Source: Saposhnikovia divaricata
Taxonomy: Eukaryota > Streptophyta > Magnoliopsida > Apiales > Apiaceae
DNA: 64,000 bases
Direction: 5' to 3'
NCBI GenBank assembly: GCA_036435485.1
Contig: CM071599.1
Coordinates: forward strand, 210,155,178-210,219,177
Each line of letters opens with the position of its first letter. Within the stretch, counting starts at the first letter, position 1. Positions 56,692 to 64,000 of the stretch are shown one piece after another. The notes beneath the pieces are model-generated. The model was not told where the DNA came from, searched no databases, and worked only from the letters and a program-made list of their open reading frames with translations. A program made the position numbers and the translations under genes.

Positions 56692-57065
56692 TTTTTTTTT
56701 TTATAAGAAAATGAGGAAACTTTCATTAAAAAGAACAATCATACAAAAGAGCCTCCACCAATAAGTCCGGAGGAGACGTAAATGTGTTTTGGCAATTCGG
56801 GTAAACAAGGCATTTTAACCATAACATGAGCTACCTTGTTTACCTGCCTTTTAACAAAAGAAATAGACAAATCTTGCCTAGCAACTAAAAGACTACGACA
56901 TTCATCAATGACGAATCCTTCTTCCAATAAGTTCGAATCCAGGCCTCGAATAGCTTGAGCCGAGATGAGTGAATCTGTCTCTATGATAACGTTACTCAAA
57001 GAAAAGGAAGACATCCACTTAATACCTTCCCGAACAGCCACCAATTCTGCTTCCAGAATACTGCT
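56692..57065 (-). mobile_element. LINE 3' fragment (RNase H domain)
   Basis: The minus-strand ORF 57044-56739 encodes the end of an RVT_3 RNase H-like domain (AVREGIKWMSSF, VIIETDSLISAQAI, SFVKRQVNKVAHVMV), the usual C-terminus of plant LINE ORF2. A T-run at 56692-56702 represents its poly(A) tail, so the orientation is minus. Upstream parts are missing. CAGAGC occurs on both sides, but no convincing TSD was established. Confidence 0.8.
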
Positions 57066-57075
57066 ACATTTTTTA

Positions 57076-57165
57076 ATTTCCAGAGCTATGTATCGTTTAT
57101 TATATTAGAATATGCTTCATATTGTGAATGCAGGGGGAATATGCAACACATATTGCTCTGGAAAT
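57076..57165. repeat. Short inverted repeat (possible mini-MITE)
   Basis: ATTTCCAGAGC at 57076 and GCTCTGGAAAT at 57155 are perfect inverted repeats about 70 bp apart, next to the 5' end of the LINE fragment. Confidence 0.6.
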
Positions 57166-57189
57166 AAAAAAAATATTCTGGAAATAACA

Positions 57190-57544
57190 GTTTTCTTTTG
57201 TAATCTCTCTTTTCAGTAGAAGACAATGAGAACGTTTCTTATTTAGGAAAAAGAAAATGAGAACGTTTCTTTAATAATTCAAATCAAAATTTTGCATGTG
57301 TAATGAAATTGAATTATATAAAGAAAACCCTTCTTAAATTTTATGCGCATTTCATATTGTTTATAATATTTTTTATATGCTAAGCGAAATTGATTAGTAT
57401 TAACTATCTTTAAATTTTAGCATAAAATAAGATTCTATATTTTAGTAACAAAAGATTAAAAATTTCAATCCCATCAAAAGCAATAATATTGTTTTAATTA
57501 AGTAGAAAATAAGAAACGGTTTGGATGATTGATAAGAATTGGTA
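57190..57544. other. Spacer, nothing recognised
   Basis: AT-rich. AATGAGAACGTTTCTT is present twice (57229 and 57250). No gene. Confidence 0.5.
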
Positions 57545-57552
57545 TCCGAAAT

Positions 57553-58354
57553 TAGGGGTGAGCAAAAAACCGAAATGAAACCGAAACCGAACCGAAACCG
57601 ACCAAAACCGAACCGAAAAAACCGAAACCGAAGCCGAACCGACGGTTGCGGTTTTTGATTTTTAAAAACCGAAATTTTCGGTTTCGGTTCCGGTTTTAGG
57701 TTAAAACCGAACCGACTAAAACCGAACCGAACCGATTATTAAAATAAATATATAATTTATATAAATTTATAAAACTTTCGACTGCTCCGGCTGGTAACTT
57801 CTCATTTTCGTAAACTATATATATATATAGGTTTCTACTATCATGTAAATTGTATTAAAACTAAGATTATATTGCAATCAATTTACATATTATATGAGAA
57901 AGTTCTAATTTGCTTTTGTATTAGCAACTGAGAGTACATTTTGTCATTTACTCATATACATTGCACATTATCACACATGCATGTATAAATTTTGTTAAAA
58001 TATATTTTGAGCCCTGTATAACTTATTAGCTTACTAATGTCATATGATACTGTCATATAACATTACCACTAACATATACACATAGTGTATTCATTCAAAA
58101 ACTCAGTTACTTTGTTTAAAAATCGAGAACGTTGTAATTTATAAATTTAAAGTCTTGTAATATATTTATGATTTTTTCGTTCGGTTTTATAACCGAAACC
58201 GAACCGTTAAAAACCGAACCGAGCTTTTTAAAACCGAAACCGAAACCGACGGTTCGGTTGCGGTTGCGGTTTTCAATTTTAAAAACCGAAGGCATGCGGT
58301 TTCGGGTTCGGTTTCGGGGTAAAACCGAACCGAACCGAACCGTGCTCTCCCCTA
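57553..58354. mobile_element. hAT-type MITE with perfect 8-bp TSD
   Basis: The ends TAGGGGTGAGCA and TGCTCTCCCCTA are inverted. The octamer TCCGAAAT flanks both sides exactly (57545-57552 and 58355-58362). Both subterminal regions are dense arrays of AACCGAACCG/CGGTTTCGG repeats around an AT-rich middle. Length 802 bp. Confidence 0.92.
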
Positions 58355-58774
58355 TCCGAAATAGTAATGGAGAACATGACAATTGACAATACAGGTAAAT
58401 GACAATGAAACCAATATATTGATATTGTTATCTGATATTCCCTCTGTCCCACTGATTTCTATACACTTTTTATTTTGGGATGTCCTATCATTTCTATACA
58501 TTATCAAAAATAGTAAATTTATATTACTATAAAAATTACATATCTACTTTATTAACTCACAAATATCATCATTAGTATTAAGTTAATTACACTTTCTTAA
58601 CTTAATTAATCACGTATTTGACTTCCAATAATTATTTCACCCACTTGACATAACACAACCCATCTCTATCTCACTCGTCTCTCACCTCACTCATCCTCAT
58701 CCCCACGAACCCTAATTTTTTCTTTTTCTAGTTTCTCTCCATCTCCTTCTTCTACTATCAATTGAATATACATA

Positions 58775-59104
58775 ATGGAATCTCAATTGATACATGATTC
58801 AGCCCCGTCACCTAATTCTGATTCCGAAGCTATATCTTCTCCTTCCTTGCTAGTCCCCATTATAGATCTACGCTTATATAAAATCGAAGATTATCTAGAT
58901 AGATTTGAGGTTGTTCACGACACGCCGGTAAAAGTGAGAAAGCGCGAGTTCCAACAAAAACTAAGCGCTTCAAGAGCAAAGAAGTTGAAATTCGATGATA
59001 TTGACTCATCCGGCCTACTGCAGATTTATCTTCACCGATTGTTCGATTGAGAGCTAGTAATATATTATCTGAAAGTAAGGTGGGCGCCTCAACCCCAAAA
59101 CCAG
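58775..59104 (+). pseudogene. Unrecognised passenger gene-like ORF inside the mariner element
   Basis: A pyrimidine-rich leader (58690-58770) precedes the ATG at 58775, and 91 codons run to TGA at 59050. The protein is hydrophilic (SAPSPNSDSEAISSPSLL, then KVRKREFQQKLSASRAKKLK) with no domain I know. Around 58990-59015 another phase becomes protein-like (SSPIVRLRASNILSESKVG) and stays open to AAAACCAG at 59104. There a GT donor could join to an acceptor TAAGTTTCCAG at about 59374. A one-base shift would explain this. It runs opposite to the transposase. It may be a captured host gene 5' end or a second MLE gene; I cannot tell which. Confidence 0.4.
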
Positions 59105-59374
59105 GTTTACTTTGAATTGTATAATCATTATATGTGTGTGTATGAATTATGATTGTCACCGTTGTTTTGCATATGGATTGTTTACATGGATACTCATAAT
59201 TGTTCTGGAAATCCGATTTACACAAAATTTGACATATTCGAAGGTTATTCAGTTAAAAGGAAACATAATTGTTTACCTGGATCAACAGGGCTATTCTCTT
59301 TGTCCAAGGTCTAGTTTTCTACTTCTGTTGCCCGTGTAATTACTAATAGCCTTTTTGAATTGTTAAGTTTCCAG

Positions 59375-59865
59375 GACCCTGTGTTAGTTCCAGGAGCACA
59401 AAAACGGATCATTTACTTCTTCTTAATTTCTGTAATATAAATGCCACTTGCTATCGTTAATATTCTTAAGCTAGGACTGTTAGTTAGCTTGAGCTTGTAA
59501 AATTGTGGTGATCTGATAAAACCTGCTTTTTTTTTGAAGAATTAAATTCATGACGTTTTGTTTTCCTGTTTCTACTATCATATGTTTCTATTGTCATTTA
59601 TATGCATATGAGGGCTCATTGTCTACTTACATACACAGCAATAGTACGTAAATAGCAGCCAAACTTCATTTGCTAGTTGATAATATTGGAATGCAGAACT
59701 TTCTACCCTTCAACACTTGCTTAAACCTCCTACAGGATCAGAATTACATAGGTGCACTATAATTACACTTACTTAAATAGGTGCACTTACAGAACTTGCA
59801 TAAAAGATTTACAAAAGATAGGTGTACATTACATCAAAATAAGATAAACACCATAGGAGTACAAG
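59375..59865. other. 3' part of the mariner element, no clear gene
   Basis: Between the possible second passenger exon (from 59375) and the transposase tail there is AT-rich sequence without recognised features. Confidence 0.4.
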
Positions 59866-61241
59866 TTATGCATCACCGCTAGTTGTCTCGTTTAATGCCT
59901 TTTCCACTATGTATAGTGGAGCACTGATTTGAGTAGGTAGTAATCCAAGCCGTTGAAGCTTTTTTTTCCCCATGTGTGGGAGTTTATAATTATTATTGCC
60001 ACCATGTTGTAGTATCTCCGTCATACAATTCATAAGTGACAACCATACATAACTTAAAGTGAAAGGACTAACTTCTTCATATGCTTACTTCACGGCATCA
60101 ACTAATTGAGTAACCGTTTTAGGTGCCTTCTCGTGTTGTAGTCCTTGTATTATTCTTAAAAAACCCAAATCGTTGATATTGAGATCCGAACTATTAGGTG
60201 GTTGATTTGCTAATGTAATGTAAAATTCACCATCTTGTGCAACCTTGATAAAATCTTCGTCTTTGTCACTTATATGAGGTCTAGCATTATCTTGTTGGAT
60301 GACTATATGTTTGTTAAAGTCGGATGGCCATTTAGCTTTTATAGCCGGAATAATCTTTTCGATTAACCATTGCTTGACCACAATCTTGGTGTTGCTTTCT
60401 ATAGGTTTCACTTCTATGACACCCCTTACCCTATTTTTACTTGCTCTTGCCACCGGCTCCTCAAAAGTGAAAGGAAAGATTCCTATTTTTCCATCAAATA
60501 TATAAACACCATCTTTGTCATACCTAGGCCTTGCAACCGCACTCATAAACATAACTTTTGTTATAAATCTCTTGGATTTGCTAGTTCTATGGGGTTCCGG
60601 TTCACTTGGAAATAAGTAATATTTTTGTGATTTTCTTGTCATATAAAACCACTTCTCGTCTATGTGAATCATACAATACATATCTACGTATGTTGGGTTT
60701 GTATGGAGTGTTGAGCTTTCGATATGGCGTAAAACAAACCTCACCCTTGCTTCCATATTTTGAGATGTTAAATAAGGTTTCAAGGCATTTGAATGTGACT
60801 TAATTTTTCCTGTTTGAACAGCTCTATGGACAGTGGATTTAGGTGCATTAAGTTGACAAGAAAGTGTCCGAATATTGGTTCGTAAGTGTAATGTAATTGA
60901 ACTTACCTTTTCTATGTCAAAATTTTTGCTTTTCTTGCTACCTTTGTACTTTCTCTTCACATCAGGATGGTCACCGTCTTTGATTGCTTGTAGAGTTAAT
61001 TTCCATATCTGCGAAATTACTAACCTGGTGACTTCATACTTAGAAGCAATTTGCTTGATCATTCCTCTCTCAAGCTTGTCATTATTGTAATTTCCAATTA
61101 GAATACAAGCAATCTGATCTTTTTCTAAATTCGTCAATCTCTTTTTTTTTTTGCAGGACGAGTAATAGTGGTGGCTGGAACATCATTCAAATCTGGAATT
61201 GGCTCTTCATTTAAATCTGAAAGGATGAAGTCAGTAGCCAT
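59866..61241 (-). pseudogene. Mariner-like transposase (DD39D), frameshifted and with a premature stop
   Basis: The likely start is the ATG at 61241 (MATDFILSDLNEEPIPDL). A T-run at 61142-61152 (A-run in coding sense) shifts the phase; the main frame covers 61137-60085. It has an N-terminal helix-turn-helix region (IKQIASKYEVTRLVISQIW), then the catalytic motifs IHIDEKWFY, VIQQDNARPH and, 39 residues on, NDLGFLR, which gives DD39D, the plant mariner signature. A TAA at 60085 cuts the frame, but the same phase continues through WLSLMNCMTEIL and GGNNNYKLPHMGK to a stop at 59866, the conserved MLE C-terminus. It would cut and paste the element at TA sites, but this copy is inactive. Confidence 0.92.
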
Positions 61242-61554
61242 TTTTGTTGGACTCTGAAAGTTGTACAGTAGTCAGTGTATAAAGAAGTGTCTGTAAGGAA
61301 ATGTTTGTAAAGTACTTTAGTCCAGGTAGCAGTAGAAGTATCTATTTGTAAAAGGAGGGAATATTTGTAAAGGGTGGGAATATGTTGATTGTATTTAGGC
61401 GGGTCATTTAAGTAATGACTTCCCCCTTTTTCCTAATCAAGTGTACTTTATATATTTAAATGGAGTAATTTTGTTGATATAGTAATTTTTTATATGCTTT
61501 CTTGTCCTCCGTGCCCAGATGATATGTATAGATATCACTGGGATGGAGGGAGTA

Positions 61555-62271
61555 TTTGACTGAGTGTGAAATGAATGACACTGAGGAGAGATGTGGTTCC
61601 CATTTCATACAATAAAGTTAATAATTCAAACATTAATATGTGAGTTTCGGGATTGAGATTACCATTTACGTTATATGACCAGTATTGTTAAAAGCGAGAA
61701 TTAGATTTAATTTATAAAAGCACTATTCAAGGATTAATCAGGTACTTGAAGACTAATCAGAATGATAAATTGAATATTTGAATTATTAATTAGTATGGTA
61801 ATTCATACTAATATTCCCAAAACTTGTCCCAAAAATGTTCCCAAATGCTTATGTGTCACATCTATTATTGGTAAGTTTCCTGATATAATATGAGACCCCG
61901 TGTCCGTGTGCATACATATGCGCCCACGAATTAAAACATGCCATATGTCATGCCACATCATTTTGTAAAAATTTTGGGAACAAATTTTGCGGTACCTAGC
62001 ACTGCTCATTCATTAATCACCGATTTTTAGAACAATGTATATGACTCGAATACGAAAAATAGATGGTCTAAGTATTTTTTTTTTTTGATAATTTGACCAC
62101 TAATTTAAAAGATTGCTAACATACTCGTATCCATCGAACATACCAATCCACATATAGTTCCGACTAATCTTACAATAAGAAAGTAGGAGAACAATTTTCA
62201 ATTACGGTGAAAAAAAGAAAATTATCTGTTGATTCCATATTACTAATAAAAGGAAAAAAAACAGACATTTT
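61555..62271. other. AT-rich spacer
   Basis: No gene. TATTCCCAAAACTTGTCCC at about 61811 and ATTTTGGGAACAAA at about 61971 are partly inverted and might mark a decayed MITE. Confidence 0.4.
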
Positions 62272-62492
62272 TGTTGAATATTCAAACTCTCTAGAAGAAA
62301 ACAAGTTCAATGTTCAAACAAGGAGGCTAGTCTTTGTTCCATGTTCAAATATGGTAGGCTTGAAATAAATAATAGTGATGTAAGCAATGATTTTAGATTG
62401 TATTTTGAAGTCTATAAATAGGCTCATTGTATTGCCATTATAAATATACCAAGAGAAATAAAAGAGAGAAACATAAGAGTTGTTTTCCAACA
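62272..62492 (+). repeat. 5' LTR of copia 3
   Basis: Begins TGTTGAATATTC and ends TTTTCCAACA, 221 bp, with CTATAAATAGGC near 62413 as a likely TATA box. The partner LTR is outside the window, so the left boundary is provisional. Confidence 0.75.
62413..62422 (+). promoter_or_regulatory. TATA box in the LTR of copia 3
   Basis: CTATAAATAG lies about 80 bp before the LTR end, placed to start the genomic RNA in R. Match to the plant TATA consensus is good. Confidence 0.6.
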
Positions 62493-62494
62493 TT

Positions 62495-62506
62495 TGGTAT
62501 CAGAGC
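62495..62506 (+). other. Primer binding site of copia 3
   Basis: TGGTATCAGAGC two bases after the LTR end, complementary to initiator tRNA-Met. Confidence 0.93.
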
Positions 62507-62549
62507 TTGGTTGTTAAATTCTGTAAATTTTCCGGCGGAGAGACGAAGT

Positions 62550-62665
62550 ACTGTTCATACGGTACTGTTCATATGACACTGTTCATACGGGACTGTTCAT
62601 ATGACACTGTTCATACGGTACTGTTCATATGGCACTGTTCATACAACACTGTCCATACAGACGAC
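62550..62665 (+). repeat. 14-bp tandem repeat in the leader of copia 3
   Basis: Seven or more direct units ACTGTTCATACGGT / ACTGTTCATATGAC alternate, forming a 28-bp higher-order period, then decay (ACTGTCCATACAG, ATTGTTCACTG). The array ends about 20 bp before the gag ATG at 62685. Confidence 0.93.
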
Positions 62666-62684
62666 ATTGTTCACTGTAAAAATC

Positions 62685-63450
62685 ATGGGAGATTTTACAA
62701 ACTCTATTCAGAAACTCAACAACAATAATTATGGGTCATGGAGTACCCGTATAAAGTTTTACCTGCTTGGACAGGATTTATGGGATAGACATAAGTTCCG
62801 TCGATTCAACCTCAACACCGACACGACCAGAGGCTACACCTCAAAGACCAGTAGCTGACCCTGAGATCTTAAAGAAATGGAAGGTTAAGGCAGGCAAAAC
62901 CATGTACGCTTTAACCGTAGTTGTGGAGGATGAATTTCTACAGCGAATCAAAGATGCTCAAACGCCGAAAGAAGCGTGGGACATATTAACAGGAGTTTTC
63001 GCTAAGAAGAATGATGCAAAATTACAAAGGCTCGAAAATGAGCTTTTGTCCATCTTCCAGCAAAATATGACCGTGAGTCAATATTTCTCAAAGGTAAAAT
63101 CTCTTTGTGACGAGATTTCCAAACTAGATCCAGAAAATGACATTACACAAACCAGAATGAAAATAATTATCATCCATGGACTAAAGCCGGAGTACAAGAG
63201 TATTATCACGGCAACTCGGGGCTGGGCCACCGATCCAACTATAGCAGATCTGGAGAATTTGCTAATTAACGAAGAGGAACTAGACAAACCCATGTCTAAT
63301 CAACCAACCATCTGTGAAGAGACGGCTCTTTTCACCAACAGGAGAGACGGTCGAGGACGCGGTCATGGTCATGGTCGTGATAGAGGTCGAGGACAAGGAC
63401 GTGGTGCCGGGAGATTCAATAGTCAAGAAAGAGACGTTCGAGGAAATTAA
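62685..63450 (+). pseudogene. Gag of copia 3 (frameshift, in-frame stop)
   Basis: The ATG at 62685 gives MGDFTNSIQKLNNNNYGSWS and the copia gag start FYLLGQDLWD, then the phase shifts near 62785-62800. The next frame carries RPVADPEILKKWKVKAG, EAWDILTGVFAKKNDAKL and an Arg/Gly-rich tail (GRGHGHGRDRGRGQGRG). A TAA at 63448-63450 ends it, but the same phase goes on into a zinc-knuckle region. Confidence 0.88.
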
Positions 63451-64000
63451 TATAGAGGTTTCCAATCAGGGGGAGCTCGAGGAGCTCAAAATAATCATGG
63501 TGGTCAGAACCGGTGGCAACAAAAAGATCATCAAAGTGATGAATGTTATAATTATGGCAAGAAGGGACATTATGCAAGAAATTGTTGGTCTAAGAAAATT
63601 GAAGGAAATGTCGCAACATCTTCTAAGAACGAAGACGCTGGAGAAGAAGATTGGAACTTCGACATTTCTTTTTTTGTGGAAGAGAAAGATATTGTTGATG
63701 CACGAGGGAAATGCCCAACAGAAGAACATGCACTTACTGCTGTATGTGAGCAATCAGTCGACTACAAGAATAATTGGATAGTTGATTCAGGCTGTTCCAA
63801 TCATATGACCGGAGATGAGTCAAAATTGTCGAGCATAACCAAGTACACAGGAGATCGTGTTATCGTAACAGCAGATAACACACATTTGCCAATATCCTAT
63901 GTTGGCAAGTCGCAGTTATCACAAAAATATGGATATGAAGGTATGCAACTCAAAAATGTTTATCATGTCCCAGGGATGAAGAAGAACTTGCTGTTAGTAC
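63451..64000 (+). pseudogene. Gag zinc knuckle and protease start of copia 3
   Basis: In phase with gag beyond its stop, the frame reads CYNYGKKGHYARNC, where the second cysteine of the CX2CX4HX4C knuckle is Tyr. After an acidic stretch comes the protease signature WIVDSGCSNHMTGDE and VYHVPGMKKNLLLV at the window edge. The Cys-to-Tyr change should weaken RNA binding. Confidence 0.88.

Larger units (their letters stand above)
58438..61552 (-). mobile_element. Mariner-like element (plant MLE) with transposase
   Basis: The ends TTCCCTCTGTCCCACTGAT and, inverted, CTCCCTCCATCCCAGTGAT are flanked by TA on both sides. At 3.1 kb it has a full-length but broken transposase gene on the minus strand and a separate gene-like stretch on the plus strand. 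Stowaway MITEs with similar CTCCCTCCGTCCC ends occur elsewhere in the window and are probably mobilised by this superfamily. Confidence 0.92.
62272..64000 (+). mobile_element. Ty1/copia retrotransposon 3 (cut by the window edge)
   Basis: A short LTR (62272-62492) is followed by an initiator-Met primer site, a repeat-rich leader, gag and the start of protease, all on the plus strand. The rest of the element, including the 3' LTR, is beyond the window. A frameshift, an in-frame stop and a lost zinc ligand are already visible in gag. Confidence 0.9.

Noticed and set aside
58168..58386. ORFs made of KPKPTVRLRLRF-type repeats
   Set aside because: Translation of the AACCGAACCG repeats in the hAT MITE.
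62550..62665. CRISPR-like array
   Set aside because: Direct 14-bp repeats without unique spacers in a plant retrotransposon leader; not CRISPR.
62480..62728. ORF with repeated HTVLFIWHCSYN-like units
   Set aside because: Translation of the 14-bp leader repeat of copia 3, not a protein gene.
1..64000. tRNA or rRNA genes
   Set aside because: None seen; the TGGTATCAGAGC and TGGCGCC sites are retroelement primer sites, not tRNA genes.

Overview
This is nuclear DNA of a flowering plant, most likely a eudicot. Evidence: AT-rich intergenic DNA, plant lineages of Ty1/copia and Ty3/gypsy retrotransposons, CACTA, hAT, PIF/Harbinger, mariner and Helitron DNA transposons, and an R2R3-MYB gene with a plant-type GT-AG intron. 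The species cannot be told from the sequence. I found no bacterial, organellar or CRISPR features.

Only one gene looks intact: a two-exon R2R3-MYB of the MYB46/MYB83 secondary-cell-wall clade on the minus strand (24223-27134). Its 1,973-bp intron holds three MITEs. Host-derived fragments also occur: a frameshifted FURRY-like (cell morphogenesis, ARM-repeat) piece inside a CACTA element, one exon of an MFS transporter (30809-30959), an unrecognised terminal exon (45740-45933), and an unrecognised gene-like stretch inside a mariner-like element.

Layout from left to right. 1-6963: a gag-only non-autonomous LTR element (LARD/TR-GAG type, minus strand), inserted into the downstream ORF of a Sirevirus-like copia element (6964-14407, minus). 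14408-17016: AT-rich spacer with a small hAT MITE. 17017-20631: a Pack-CACTA with the FURRY fragment, inserted in a tandem SINE-like repeat. 21028-23590: duplicated AT-rich spacer. 24223-27394: the MYB gene. 28049-30056: a hAT-like element and Helitron-like debris. 30809-45933: an MFS exon and a terminal exon separated by copia element 2 (31009-45255), itself split by a chromovirus-like gypsy element (33727-42660). 46230-46558: the right end of another CACTA. 46725-49779: a Helitron containing a Sirevirus-type solo LTR. 50020-51975: a 5'-truncated LINE with a 17-bp target-site duplication. 52473-58354: a run of MITEs and hAT elements. 58438-61552: a mariner-like element with a DD39D transposase and a passenger gene-like sequence. 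62272 to the end: the start of copia element 3.

The nesting order agrees with LTR divergence counted by eye: copia 2 about 4%, the gypsy inside it about 0.8%, the LARD about 0.4%. Every large element is broken. Many breaks in the retroelements are C-to-T or G-to-A changes, as expected from deamination of methylated cytosine. I saw no clearly new biochemical system. The most interesting items are the gene-carrying DNA transposons (CACTA with FURRY, mariner with passenger), the extra ORF and shared TGTCTC palindrome array of the Sirevirus-like element, and the 14-bp leader repeat of copia 3.
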